Source: JAXLWB01 sp046328715 (lineage in GTDB: Bacteria > Chloroflexota > Anaerolineae > Caldilineales > Caldilineaceae). From it: a DNA stretch of 64,000 bases. The DNA lies in the NCBI GenBank assembly GCA_046328715.1, contig JAXLWB010000005.1:232989-296988 (forward strand), in the 5' to 3' direction. Below the pieces are notes generated by a model. That model did not search any database. It saw nothing but the letters and a program-made list of their open reading frames with translations, and was not told the origin of the DNA. A program made the position numbers and the translations under genes. Below, in pieces: positions 46,894 to 55,828 of this stretch (positions are counted from its first letter, which is position 1; the number at the start of each line of letters is the position of its first letter).

Positions 46894-48630
46894 GTGAATT
46901 CTCGAACCAAGAAGTTCTTTTCGTACTATCGACCCTATGTAGGGCTCTTTTCTGCCGACCTGGCCTGCGCGCTGGTGGTCTCACTTACCACGATCCTGAT
47001 CCCGCTTTGCGTGCGCTATATCACTAAAAATGTGTTGGATGGAATTAACGCCGACACGCTTTCTCAGATCTATTGGATGGGGGCGCTGATGGTGGGGCTG
47101 GTGATTGTCCATACGTTATGCGACATGTTTGTGGCCTATCAGGGTCATATGATGGGTGCCATGATGGAGCGAGACATGCGCAGCGAGTTGTTTGAGCATT
47201 ATCAGAAGTTGTCCTTTCGTTTTTACGATGACCAGAAGACGGGCCAACTGATGACACGACTGGCCAACGATTCCTTTGATCTATCCGAATTGTTTCATCA
47301 TGGCCCGGAAGACATTGTGATATCGTTGCTCAACTTTGTCGGTGCCTTTATTGTGTTAATCAAGGTCGATCTGCAACTGGCGACCATCGTTTTTCTCTTT
47401 TTGCCGGTTTTGGCCCTCCATGCAATCTACTTCAACCATAAGATGCGTAAGGCGATGCGCCGCAGCAAGGATCGGGTTGGCGATATCAATACGCAAATTG
47501 AAGATACCCTTTCGGGGATTCGAGTGGTCAAGTCGTTTGTCAATGAAGAGGTGGAAAAACTCAAATTTGACTACGAAAACAATCGATTCCTACAGAGCCG
47601 CAAGGAAGAGTACAAAAGTGAAGTCGCCTTCTTTGAAGGGATGACTGCCCTGACCCAATTATTGCCAATTGCGATTATCGTCTTTGGCGGGGTGGCGATC
47701 GTCACACGTTCGCTCGATTTGGCCGATCTGCTGACCTTCTTACTCTATATCGGCATTCTGATTGAGCCGATCAAGCGTTTTAGCAACTTTACCCGCCTCT
47801 ACCAGATGGGCATGAGCGGCTTTGAGCGTTTTATGGAAGTGTTGGAGGTCGAGCCCGATATCCAGGATTGTGTCGATGCCATCGAGATCTCGCATGTGCA
47901 AGGTCATATTGAGTTCAAATCGGTTTGTTTCAAATATCGCGAAGAACACAATGAAGTGCTCAAAAATATCTCGCTGGATATCAAGCCGGGAGAATACGTG
48001 GCACTGGTCGGCGCTTCGGGCGTGGGTAAAACGACGCTCTGTTCGCTGATTCCCCGTTTCTACGAAGCCAATCATGGGCAAATTCTGATCGATGGCAACG
48101 ACATCCGCAAGCTTCGCCTCAGATCTCTACGCAAGAACATTGGCATCGTTCAACAGGATGTCTATCTCTTTGCTGGAACTGTGGCGGATAACATTGGCTA
48201 CGGCAAACTGGATGCGAGCCGTGAGGAGATTATCGCAGCGGCCAAACGCGCCAACGCCCATGATTTCATCATGGCCTTGCCCAACGGCTATGATACGGAC
48301 ATCGGGCAACGGGGCGTCAAACTCTCGGGTGGCCAAAAACAACGGTTGAGCATAGCGCGCGTTTTCTTGAAGAACCCGCCGATCCTGATTTTCGATGAAG
48401 CCACCAGCGCTTTGGACAATGAAAGCGAAAAGGCCATTCGCCAATCCTTGGAGCAGTTGAGCGACAACCGCACGACCCTGGTGATCGCCCATCGCTTGTC
48501 AACCGTGCGCAATGCGCAGCGCATCGTAGTCTTGGCTGAGGGTAGGATTGCTGAACAGGGGACACACGATGAGTTGATCGCCTTCGGTGGCGTTTATGCT
48601 GGCCTGTACAATATGCAATTGAGCCTATGA
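46894..48630 (+). CDS. ABC multidrug-type exporter, fused permease-ATPase (MsbA/BmrA-like)
   Basis: The 578-residue half-transporter starts at GTG 46894 with AGGAGTG upstream. Residues 15-300 form a six-helix exporter domain. Residues 335-578 are the ATPase: Walker A GASGVGKTT (about 377-385), Q-loop VQQDVYLF, signature LSGGQKQR, Walker B ILIFDEATSALD and H-loop VIAHRLSTV. It should work as a homodimer exporting lipids, peptides or drugs. The attenuator leader suggests induction by ribosome-targeting compounds. The AraC-type gene follows at once and may be cotranscribed. Confidence 0.92.
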   Translation: MNSRTKKFFSYYRPYVGLFSADLACALVVSLTTILIPLCVRYITKNVLDGINADTLSQIYWMGALMVGLVIVHTLCDMFVAYQGHMMGAMMERDMRSELFEHYQKLSFRFYDDQKTGQLMTRLANDSFDLSELFHHGPEDIVISLLNFVGAFIVLIKVDLQLATIVFLFLPVLALHAIYFNHKMRKAMRRSKDRVGDINTQIEDTLSGIRVVKSFVNEEVEKLKFDYENNRFLQSRKEEYKSEVAFFEGMTALTQLLPIAIIVFGGVAIVTRSLDLADLLTFLLYIGILIEPIKRFSNFTRLYQMGMSGFERFMEVLEVEPDIQDCVDAIEISHVQGHIEFKSVCFKYREEHNEVLKNISLDIKPGEYVALVGASGVGKTTLCSLIPRFYEANHGQILIDGNDIRKLRLRSLRKNIGIVQQDVYLFAGTVADNIGYGKLDASREEIIAAAKRANAHDFIMALPNGYDTDIGQRGVKLSGGQKQRLSIARVFLKNPPILIFDEATSALDNESEKAIRQSLEQLSDNRTTLVIAHRLSTVRNAQRIVVLAEGRIAEQGTHDELIAFGGVYAGLYNMQLSL

Positions 48631-48631
48631 C

Positions 48632-48696
48632 ACCTTTCCGAGCCCGCACGTTTAAAGGGATGTGTACCCTTACTAACGTGTGGGGCTCGGAAAGGT
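48632..48696. repeat. Palindromic repeat after the ABC exporter
   Basis: ACCTTTCCGAGCC...GGCTCGGAAAGGT outer arms and GTTTAAAGGG/CCCTTACTAAC inner arms are imperfectly complementary. It begins two bases after the exporter stop and shares the CCGCACGTT...CCCTTACTAACGTG core of the family. Confidence 0.7.
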
Positions 48697-48770
48697 TGCA
48701 TCTGAAACGAAATACACTCGATTTAGAAAACCAGCTAGCCGAATTCCGTGGGATGAGGTATACTCTCGGC

Positions 48771-49514
48771 ATGAATGAGACCAATCAACTGATTTCGTTT
48801 GATGGTCGGCTTTCCGATTCGCCCTATGTGGAAGTTATTTGGCGTAGCCAAAGTGAGCGTGCTGGCGATTTTCTCTCGGTTGCGGCCAGTAACTGGGAGA
48901 TGGTGATTACAAGACTTGCGGGTCAGATTCAATTGACCGTGCGTGGACCTGAAACCGAAGCCAAACCGGCTCACTGCCCTGCCGATGGTGAGTGGCTCGG
49001 GGTAGTTTTCAAATTGGGCACGTACATGCCTCAATGGCCAACTGTTGACCTGGTGGACGGCGAGGTGAACCTTCCAGAAGCAGGCAGCCGATCCTTTTGG
49101 CTCCACGGTGCAGCTTGGGAATTTCCCACCTACGAAAATGTTGACACCTTTATCGCTAAAATGGTGCGTGAAGGTTTGTTAGTGCACGAACCCGTGGTCC
49201 AGGCTGTTCTGCAAAATCAGACGACCGACCTCTCCTTGCGTTCGGTACAGCGTCGTTTCTTGCACTCGACAGGGCTAACCTATGGCGCTGTCAGTCAAAT
49301 TGATCGTGCACGGCAGGCGGTCTCCCTCTTGCGCCAGGGTGTATCGATCCTTGATACCGTAGAACTGGCTGGTTATGCCGATCAACCCCATCTTACTCGG
49401 TCACTCAAGCGGCTGGTCGGTCAAACGCCAGCGCAACTGCTGCCCCATGCCACTCCCAAAGAGATGTCCTTTGTCTCGATGACTGGGCTCGCTGGCGTTG
49501 CCTCTCCTGAGTGA
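48771..49514 (+). CDS. AraC-family transcriptional regulator
   Basis: From ATG 48771 the product has 247 residues. The frame is open from 48627, but that part is the palindromic repeat and is probably not coding. The C-terminal half carries the two-helix AraC DNA-binding domain: LSLRSVQRRFLHSTGLTYGAVSQIDRARQAVSLLRQGVSILDTVELAGYADQPHLTRSLKRLVGQTPAQL. The N-terminal part is a cupin-like sensor (LAGQIQLTVRGPET). Its likely targets are neighbouring stress genes or the exporter, unproven. Confidence 0.85.
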   Translation: MNETNQLISFDGRLSDSPYVEVIWRSQSERAGDFLSVAASNWEMVITRLAGQIQLTVRGPETEAKPAHCPADGEWLGVVFKLGTYMPQWPTVDLVDGEVNLPEAGSRSFWLHGAAWEFPTYENVDTFIAKMVREGLLVHEPVVQAVLQNQTTDLSLRSVQRRFLHSTGLTYGAVSQIDRARQAVSLLRQGVSILDTVELAGYADQPHLTRSLKRLVGQTPAQLLPHATPKEMSFVSMTGLAGVASPE

Positions 49515-49723
49515 GTCCCCAGATTTATGAATATAGCAGGTGGACAGTAGGACAATGAATCACAGTACTGTCTTACTGACTTACTGTCTCACTGGTCCAC
49601 TGCACCCTTCTTGCTCATGTCGTTTTTGTTCAAGATTCCATTCTCGTTCAAGAGTAGAATGGTTCCATCACTTGAAGCCAAGCGATGGGAATGAGCCACA
49701 TTTGCATGAAAAGGAGAGGGCTG

Positions 49724-50260
49724 ATGGGTAAAGTAACAGTTGCTGAATTTCTATCACTCGATGGTGGGATGGAGGAGCCACTTTGGACCTTTCCTTACTG
49801 GAACGGCGAGATCGCCAGGTTCAAACATAGTGAGCTCTTTGCCAGTGATGCGTTGCTGCTCGGACGTAAAACGTACGAAGGGTTTGCAAAAGCTTGGCCA
49901 GCGCGCTCTGGCGTCGATGATTTCGCTGATCGCATGAATTGTCTACCCAAGTATGTCGTATCCACGACGCTTGAAAAGGCAATGTGGCAAAACTCAACGA
50001 TTATCAAACGTAACGTTGGCGAAGAAATCGGTCGATTGCGGGCGCAACCAGGAGGAAACCTCTTGATCAGTGGCAGCGGTACATTGATCAACTACCTGAT
50101 GGAACAAAACCTGATCGATGAATATCGGCTGCTGATCTATCCAATTGTCCTGGGAAAAGGGCAGCGGCTCTTCCCCAAAGGAACTGCCGCCAAGTTAAAA
50201 CTTGTCGAGAGCCAGCGTTTCAGTTCTGGGGTGATTGCAACAGTCTATCAGCCAGCATGA
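49724..50260 (+). CDS. DHFR/RibD C-terminal domain family reductase, paralogue 1
   Basis: ATG 49724 follows AAGGAGAGGG and gives MGKVTVAEFLSLDGGMEEP, the conserved start of the family (178 residues). Other motifs are LLLGRKTYEGFAKAWP, YVVSTTLEKAMWQNSTII, GGNLLISGSGTLINYLMEQNLIDEYRLLIYPIVLGKGQRLFP. These YyaP/YwjB-like proteins share the RibD reductase fold and bind NADPH. Their substrates are mostly unknown. Two paralogues lie within 3 kb. Confidence 0.9.
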   Translation: MGKVTVAEFLSLDGGMEEPLWTFPYWNGEIARFKHSELFASDALLLGRKTYEGFAKAWPARSGVDDFADRMNCLPKYVVSTTLEKAMWQNSTIIKRNVGEEIGRLRAQPGGNLLISGSGTLINYLMEQNLIDEYRLLIYPIVLGKGQRLFPKGTAAKLKLVESQRFSSGVIATVYQPA

Positions 50261-50275
50261 GAGAAGTAATTTTCT

Positions 50276-50536
50276 TCATCGTACGATGCACCTGTCATTC
50301 TGAGTGAAGGTTTTTTGAGCGAAGAATCTGGGTTCGACAACCCAGGATGCTTTCCTTACGAAGACAGGCTCGTAAACAGCCGCTCCTCAGCATGACAGTT
50401 TACCTTCTATTGGGAAATCCGCTTTACGAGGAGTTGCTTACTACGTTGCCTGGCGAACTCGATCGTAGTGCGGCTAAAAGCGTATACTCCGCCGTACCGA
50501 TTTTGTTGCTGAAATTTCATTAGAAGGATCTGCTTG
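50276..50536. repeat. Inverted and direct repeats downstream of the DHFR-like gene
   Basis: CTGTCATTCTGAG (near 50293) and CAGCATGACAG (50389-50399) form the ends of an imperfect palindrome of about 110 bp containing GAAGAATCTGGGTTCGACAACCCAG. CGTTGCCTGGCGAACTCGATCGTAG occurs at about 50447-50471 and again at 50540-50564; the second copy is the true 3' end of the next gene, so its tail is duplicated. Confidence 0.6.
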
Positions 50537-51155
50537 TTACGTTGCCTGGCGAACTCGATCGTAGAGCAGACAGAGCGCTCCGCTTTCAGTCGCTTGGCTC
50601 TGCCGCAATGCCCACGACGAGGCGGGTAGTCCATTTTCGAAGAGGCGCACCTCCACCTGAGATTTCGGGACAAAGCGTGATGCTCAGTCGGTCGAGTGCG
50701 TCGGCCTGGAGCAAACTTTGGATGATACTGACACTGGCGAGGACAACGATGTCTCCACCTGGTTGCTGACGCAGTTGGGCAACCACCGTCGCTGGATCGG
50801 CGGCGGTAATCCGACTGTTCTGCCAGGCTGCTTCTTTCAAGGTCGATGAAAAGACTATCTTTTCTACGTCGTTAAGCCATTTAGAAAAGGCGCGGTCGCG
50901 TGGATCGGCGGCTGCATTGTCTGCTACTGCTGGCCAAAAGCCGCCAAATCCTTGATAGTTCTTCCTGCCCAACAAGACCGTAGTAGCCGGGCTGGTAACG
51001 CTAATCATATGGTCGCGAGCACCATCGGAAATGGCGTGAGGCACGATCCACCCCATATCGAATTCACCACCTGGACCCGATACCCGTCCATCCAGTGATA
51101 GAGAAATATTGCCAACGACTGTACGTGAGTTTTGTGTTTGATTCTGCCGGTTCAT
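50537..51155 (-). pseudogene. DHFR/RibD C-terminal family reductase, paralogue 2, frameshifted near C-terminus
   Basis: ATG 51155 follows GAGGCG. The N-terminal and central motifs are intact: VVGNISLSLDGRVSGPG, TVLLGRKNYQGFGGFWP, KIVFSSTLKEAAWQNS, QQPGGDIVVLASVSIIQSLLQADALDRLSITLCPEISGGGA. After GGGA near 50650 the frame changes. The expected RLFENGLPASSWAL tail, then ESGALCLLYDRVRQAT to a stop at 50537, is found in another frame, consistent with two missing bases. As written, the frame ends at 50586 with an unrelated 16-residue tail. The protein may still fold, since only the last strand is altered. Confidence 0.75.
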
Positions 51156-51276
51156 TTTTCGCCTCTTTTGTTTACTTATCTACTCGGTAACGAGCAAACC
51201 TCGCTGGTTGTTTGATAAAGCTGATCAATTTTAGCGCAGGTCTAGGCAGGCGTCTTGTATAAAATGGCAAACGTCA

Positions 51277-51331
51277 CCAGCATGGCACAGAATATTCTCG
51301 GTCTAGCGATGACCGTTCTGTGCCATGCTGG
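51277..51331. terminator. 16-bp perfect inverted repeat
   Basis: Arms CCAGCATGGCACAGAA (51277-51292) and complement (51316-51331) enclose a 23-base loop. It lies between the cupin gene stop (51443) and the start of the DHFR-like gene (51155), on the leftward strand, and probably ends the cupin transcript. Confidence 0.55.
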
Positions 51332-51442
51332 CAACGTAATTGATCGCTCACACTATTTAGAGATGAGCGAAGCTCTTTTTGTTTTATTGCTTGGAAACGT
51401 ATTAAGGCTGGGAAACAGTGGGGCAAGCTTCGTCTAAGATGG

Positions 51443-51787
51443 CTAATTTTCTAGCCATTCGGTCACAAATTTTGCGCTGAGGTGGATATCGGTCTGGCGC
51501 AATTTGCCTGGACCGGAGTTGATAAACTTGTGCGGCACGCCGGCGGAGACAACGACAATCTGACCTGCCCGTACGGCAACATTGGTTGTACCTACTGTGT
51601 AGTTCGCCTCTCCTTCGTGAACTACGAAAATTTCCGGATAGGGATGACGGTGCAGACGCGGCCCTTCGCCAGGAGAGAGATTCACGAGAATCAACGAGCC
51701 AGCCGTATCACCAAAGTGATAGCCCTCCCATTCCACTGTGCTGCCCTCAGGTGATAATTCGTTTTGGTTGAGAACGAGATAATCCAT
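51443..51787 (-). CDS. Single-domain cupin protein
   Basis: The 114-residue cupin_2 protein has motif 1 GEGPRLHRHPYPEIFVVHEGEANYTVG (two His, one Glu as metal ligands) and motif 2 AGQIVVVSAGVPHKFINSG (third His). The fold binds a metal and acts as a small dioxygenase, isomerase or sensor. GAGG lies 10 bases upstream of ATG 51787. It lies between two DHFR-like genes on the same strand. Confidence 0.88.
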   Translation of the reverse strand: MDYLVLNQNELSPEGSTVEWEGYHFGDTAGSLILVNLSPGEGPRLHRHPYPEIFVVHEGEANYTVGTTNVAVRAGQIVVVSAGVPHKFINSGPGKLRQTDIHLSAKFVTEWLEN

Positions 51788-51933
51788 TTGGAGATTTCCT
51801 CAACAAAGATGGCTTTGATCATTTCCTCAAAGAAATCAAGTTGTTGCCAATCGGTGTAGAGAATACAAGTTATTCGAGCCGCCACAGCATCTACTAAAGC
51901 GCAAGTAGCCATGACGGCTCGACGAGTGCCGCT

Positions 51934-52518
51934 CTAGGCGTTGTTCACAGCGTAGCGCATTAAGGTCACACCGGTTGGGAATGCCTTGGTTTCGATCAGT
52001 TTCAAGTCAACTTGCAACCCTTCGGGAAAGAGACGTTTGCCGCCGCCTACCACCAGCGGATAGACGAGAAGACTGTACTCATCCACAAGATTGTTTTGAG
52101 CCAACGTATGCACCAGTAGACTGCTGCCATCGACATAGATGTCCTTGCCAGGTTGTTGCTTCAGTTTGCGTACCTCTTCGACTACGTTTTGGCTGATGAT
52201 AGTCGAGTTGCGCCAAGCTGAGGCAGATTCCAATGTGGTGGAGACGACGTATTTCTTCTTTGCTTTCATCGTGTCGCCAAAGGGGTCGCCTTCTGGCATC
52301 GACTCAAAGACGGCATGTCCCTGCCACGTTTTGCGGCCCAATAAGAAAGTGTCACTCTCGTTCATCGATTGAAAGAAATGGATGCCGATGTCGTCATGCC
52401 AGTAGGGCAGCGTCCAACCGCCGTATTTGAACCCACCATCGGTGTCTTCCTCTGCACCACCCGGTGCTTGGATGACGCCATCGAGTGTAATAAATTCACT
52501 AACAATTAGCTTTCTCAT
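51934..52518 (-). CDS. DHFR/RibD C-terminal domain family reductase, paralogue 3
   Basis: I chose ATG 52518 because AAGGAGA is seven bases upstream of it and only one base from the alternative at 52524. The 194-residue product reads MRKLIVSEFITLDGVIQAPGG, FLLGRKTWQGHAVFESMP, KKYVVSTTLESASAWRNSTII, QQPGKDIYVDGSSLLVHTLAQNNLVDEYSLLVYPLVVGGGKRLFP. All family motifs are intact. It is the longest of the three paralogues, with an extra EEDTDGGFKYGGW segment after the first strand. Confidence 0.9.
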   Translation of the reverse strand: MRKLIVSEFITLDGVIQAPGGAEEDTDGGFKYGGWTLPYWHDDIGIHFFQSMNESDTFLLGRKTWQGHAVFESMPEGDPFGDTMKAKKKYVVSTTLESASAWRNSTIISQNVVEEVRKLKQQPGKDIYVDGSSLLVHTLAQNNLVDEYSLLVYPLVVGGGKRLFPEGLQVDLKLIETKAFPTGVTLMRYAVNNA

Positions 52519-52682
52519 TTCCATTCTCCTTTTGTTTTGATCGTTTGGGCCGAATGCTCTGACTTACCAATCTACGTTTACCTTCCCTCACGCTACCGAG
52601 TCTTTCATCGGTCGTGAAGCTCTGATAACCTGATTATAGGGCTTGTGTGTGAGCTTGTCTTGAACAAAAACGACATAGTTGA

Positions 52683-53150
52683 CTATGACGCCACCCGTTT
52701 GTAAGTTAAATCAAGATCTTTCTCCCACGTTACTCCGTCTTTAGACAACTCTCCTTTACCAATGATCGTATTGCCGTCATCGCTGATTGTACCTTGGTAG
52801 CGCTGGGAGAAACCCGGCGCATTTCGCCACCATTTCCAGAGATTGTCACGCAGCGTCATTTCATGTTTTCGTGAGATACCGCGCTCATCGAAGGAGAGCA
52901 TGTAAAATGTCCCCTCCGCGTCGTCGCTGCCGAAAATGGCGATACCACTGGGAAAGCGTGGATCATCGATCTCCGAGTGCGCTAATAGATATGCGCCGCC
53001 CTCGATCCATTCAAACGAAGCGTGACCGTGCAGAATGGTATCTGGCAGAAGTCCGTGCGTACCAGTCGTATTCCATACTCCGATGAGCACCCGAAAGGGT
53101 TCGAGCGCTGGATTGGGGATTGATGCTTTCTGTGAAAAATTGTGCGCCAT
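52683..53150 (-). CDS. DUF1579/heme-binding-like beta-barrel protein
   Basis: The 155-residue soluble protein starts behind AGGAG. FRVLIGVWNTTGTHG, the central ASFEWIEGGAYLLAHSEID, IFGSDDAEGTFYMLSFDERGISR and the C-terminal DGVTWEKDLDLTYKRV suggest a calycin-type barrel of the DUF1579 kind, common in soil bacteria near regulators. Its function is unknown. It is leftward like the DHFR-like genes, 164 bp upstream of paralogue 3. Confidence 0.65.
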   Translation of the reverse strand: MAHNFSQKASIPNPALEPFRVLIGVWNTTGTHGLLPDTILHGHASFEWIEGGAYLLAHSEIDDPRFPSGIAIFGSDDAEGTFYMLSFDERGISRKHEMTLRDNLWKWWRNAPGFSQRYQGTISDDGNTIIGKGELSKDGVTWEKDLDLTYKRVAS

Positions 53151-53296
53151 ATTTTCTCCTATTCGACTGTTCCTGGATCGCCTTTGCCTGTCTCAATCAA
53201 ACACCGCAAGCTACGGCTAAGCCCATCAGTAACAAATTAAGCATTTACAGAGGTTGTCAAATCTGGGGAGAGCAGACAAGCCTGTAAAATGAAAGG

Positions 53297-54530
53297 ATGA
53301 GCGAACCAGAAAAAGAAAATAAAACTAAAAAGGCAGTGTACACACGCGAGCGGTTCAGCGTATCGGGAAACGGTTGAGCAGCGAATTGCCAGATGAACAA
53401 GTGGTAGAACGGCTCCACGCATTGTGCATCCAGCGACCTGGCGCAAATCGCTGTATACGAAGCGCTTGGGCTGCGTGCCCGCATCCTGACGTTACCCGTG
53501 ATGATGGCCTTAGTATTGAGTCTGCTCTGGCAGCAAACCGGCAGCATTGCGAAATGGTGCGACTGGTGCACGAAGAATGTGTTTTGTGGGTCGCCCCTAC
53601 AAGGCTTAACGCAACAAGCACTTGACTCGCGCGTATGTTGGCAGAGTTGTTTCTGCAGTTCTGCTTGAGCTATTGCCTGGACTGGCAAAACGCAGGAACG
53701 CAGCCGCCCCCTACCCGCTGAACTTGCCTGGGCGAAAGGCAATACACTCAGGTTTGCGCCTGCGATGGCTCAACTCTGATGCACTTGTGCAAGTCGGGTG
53801 TTGCAGGAGAATGAAAAGAATCCATTGGCGGGACGCGTTAGCGATTCTGGATATCGTCACTCGCCTGCCTACCCAGGTTTGGTATGAAGAAGAGCACAAG
53901 CGCATGACCAAAGCTTTCTCGACAAAGTGCGCCATCTCTCACAGGCAGCCTGCTCATTTTCGATTGGGTTTCACCAACTTCACTTTTCCGCCACCTTGGT
54001 GAACAAGGTGTCTTTTTCATCACACGTGCCAAGAGCACCGGCATTCCGGGAATCGTTGTGCTCAAACCGTTGAGACCAAATCGGTTGATTCAAGGTGATG
54101 ACCGCCAGCAAGTGCGCCTGATTCAATTCTCTATCACGGCAAGTGGTATCGCTATCTCACCAACGACCTCGATGCATCGCATCTTCCCGTTGAGTATGCC
54201 GGCTTTTACTGGCACGCTGGCGAATTGAAGATGCCTTATTGCAAACGCCTGTCGTCTTTTCATTGTCGGCTCAGAATGCTGTACAAATCCTTGGGCGACC
54301 TGATTCTCTATGCGGTTCTGTGACCTGACGACCAAGTCGTCAGCAACTCAACAAACCTTTGCTCGCATTTCTATGGAGAGTCATCGCCGCTTCCTTTCTT
54401 TACAGGACTCATCACAGAACGACAACCTGATTGATTATCTTGTTGCCAATGTCAAACGCCTGGGCATTCTTAAATCTATCCGTTCTGACCAACCGTCACT
54501 TTCCCTGTGACAATCGCTCTAAACGCTTAA
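53297..54530 (+). pseudogene. Decayed IS4-type transposase
   Basis: Transposase pieces are scattered over several frames with many stops. The start is MSEPEKENKTKKAVYTRERF, then LRARILTLPVMMALVLSLLWQQTGSIAK near 53475. FSIGFHQLHF and FFITRAKSTGIPGIVVLKPL occur near 53960-54070, HLPVEYAGFYWHAGELKMPYC near 54180-54240, and DNLIDYLVANVKRLGILK near 54420-54475. The order matches IS4-family DDE transposases (FDLGFTNF, VYFITRAK, YWQRWRIE). Loss of the frame throughout indicates an old insertion. I could not identify terminal repeats. Confidence 0.7.
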
Positions 54531-54545
54531 TTTGTCACCAATGGG

Positions 54546-54923
54546 CTAAGACGCAGAAACAGGCTTTAACTGTGCTGGATCGTAAAAGAACTGCTCCTGC
54601 GCAATCTTCTCTCCTTCCCAGCGCTGATAGGCTAGTTCTTCCATGTGCGTGGTGCTGCCATCCAGCCAGACAAAATCAAAAATCCAGCGGATCACCACAA
54701 TGTCGCCGTTGACCAGCACTGGGCGCACACACTGTGACTGAACGGACTTTGCTCTGGCCAGGACATTTTTTTCATTTTGGATCAAAAAGTCACGCCCCAC
54801 GCGCGGTGGGAATTGATTCTCCTGCATCGTGGCGTGAGGGGCGTAAAATTCTTCTATCGCCTCGGAGTGGGCATTCTCTTCGACGCGGGTAATAAAACGT
54901 TCCAGGGTTTGTGAGGTTGGCAT
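54546..54923 (-). CDS. SnoaL-like/NTF2-fold protein
   Basis: ATG 54923 follows GGAG. The 125-residue product reads MPTSQTLERFITRVEENAHSEAIEEFYAPHATMQENQ, and later NGDIVVIRWIFDFVWLDGSTTHMEELAYQRWEGEKIAQEQFFYDP. This is the NTF2/SnoaL cone fold used by small isomerases and ester hydrolases of polyketide type and by many stress proteins. It is intact, although its 3' end abuts the decayed transposase and its 5' side a truncated MocR remnant. Confidence 0.85.
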   Translation of the reverse strand: MPTSQTLERFITRVEENAHSEAIEEFYAPHATMQENQFPPRVGRDFLIQNEKNVLARAKSVQSQCVRPVLVNGDIVVIRWIFDFVWLDGSTTHMEELAYQRWEGEKIAQEQFFYDPAQLKPVSAS

Positions 54924-54949
54924 GCTGATCTCCACTTTGAAAAACACAT

Positions 54950-55132
54950 TTCAGGCTTCATCTTATCGGCTGGTTGTCCGCAAATGCAGATGAAGAAACG
55001 TTGGCGCGCTTAGCCGGTCATCTCGTGCTGACTGGCTATCCACTTGCTGCCTTTCGACTGAGCGCAGGCGAACAAAAGCGGGGTCTGGTGCTTGGCTTTG
55101 CTCACTTCAGCGAAGCCGCCATTCAGTCTTGA
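54950..55132 (+). pseudogene. C-terminal remnant of a MocR/GntR-type aminotransferase regulator
   Basis: The frame reads GWLSANADEETLARLAGHLVLTGYPLAAFRLSAGEQKRGLVLGFAHFSEAAIQS and ends at TGA 55130-55132. The LVLGFAHFSEAAI ending and position of RLAxH are typical of the last 50-60 residues of the PLP-binding aminotransferase half of MocR regulators. All upstream parts are missing; the SnoaL gene occupies their place. It is a truncation product of rearrangement. Confidence 0.5.
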
Positions 55133-55140
55133 TCTAGCCC

Positions 55141-55396
55141 TTAACTTGAACTGTATTGCCCGCTGGCCTCGTCGGCAAAGGGACGAGCACTGGATTGATA
55201 GACAGCCATCATTTGCGCTGCATCATAGGGCACGCGTCGAAATTCAAGTGCTATCCGTTCGCCAACTACGGTCAAGACTGCATACTCTGCCCACGGATCG
55301 GCGCGGAAAGTGGCACCTTTCTGCTGGTCATGCCGATAGGCAAAACCAACGCTACCGGTCAGAAAAGCATTTGCATGATTGCGGAGATTCGTCGTT
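55141..55396 (-). pseudogene. C-terminal remnant of a metallophosphoesterase
   Basis: The segment reads LTGSVGFAYRHDQQKGATFRADPWAEYAVLTVVGERIALEFRRVPYDAAQMMAVYQSSARPFADE. It resembles the end of YfcE/MJ0936-type phosphodiesterases (NPGSVG ... YAVLT ... FRRVPYD). The metal-binding N-terminus is absent and the frame runs into the SET gene in another phase. Assignment is moderate and rests on the short pattern only. Confidence 0.4.
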
Positions 55397-55828
55397 TTAC
55401 TTCGCCCAGCGACACTTCGGTGATTGACAGTTGCACTGTTTGAGGGAAGTCTCATCATAATAATCGGCGGTGAGCTCTTCGCCAGCGTGGATAGTGCGCG
55501 CCGCCACAAATTGGATAGCCCTGCCGCTGCGTGAGAGGTCGACGACGTTGGCGTCACAGGAGTGATTGACATAGTAGTGAATGCTCTTGGGCGTGGCGAT
55601 GCAGAGGTCCTTGGCAATATTGCCCTCGTTGTACATCTCAGCTTCGAGTTGTACCCTGCCAGTTTGCCAATCTTCGGTGGTATAGACGATGCCACCTGTC
55701 ACCAGGATCAATAGTTCACCCGCCGCAATGTCATGCGTTGCAAAGGTGCCGATGCCTTGAATCGGTGATTGGCGCAGCACCAAGCGACGGTCAAACCACA
55801 TCGTGGTCGGTTCACTTTGGTCATTCAT
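55397..55828 (-). CDS. SET domain-containing protein
   Basis: From ATG 55828 the product has 143 residues and is almost only a SET domain. SPIQGIGTFATHDIAAGELLILVTGG is the first block, HYYVNHSCDANVV the substrate/AdoMet NHSC motif, and ARTIHAGEELTADYYDE the GEELxxDY motif. A post-SET-like cysteine cluster follows (CNCQSPKC). SET enzymes methylate lysines; bacterial members are few and their targets poorly known. The start overlaps the end of the MmcQ/YjbR gene by eight bases, implying coupling. Confidence 0.88.
   Translation of the reverse strand: MNDQSEPTTMWFDRRLVLRQSPIQGIGTFATHDIAAGELLILVTGGIVYTTEDWQTGRVQLEAEMYNEGNIAKDLCIATPKSIHYYVNHSCDANVVDLSRSGRAIQFVAARTIHAGEELTADYYDETSLKQCNCQSPKCRWAK

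Noticed and set aside
48627..48770. Extra 48 codons at the N-terminus of the AraC protein
   Set aside because: This stretch is mostly the palindromic repeat and overlaps the exporter stop; the conserved protein starts at the ATG 48771.
49540..49610. Possible repeat with TACTGTCTTACTGACTTACTGTC
   Set aside because: Short direct repeats related to GGACAGT words near 11440-11480, but too imperfect to define an element.
50407..50673. Separate small protein with repeated IEFARQR motifs
   Set aside because: It is the antisense-phase reading of the duplicated 3' end of the frameshifted DHFR-like gene.
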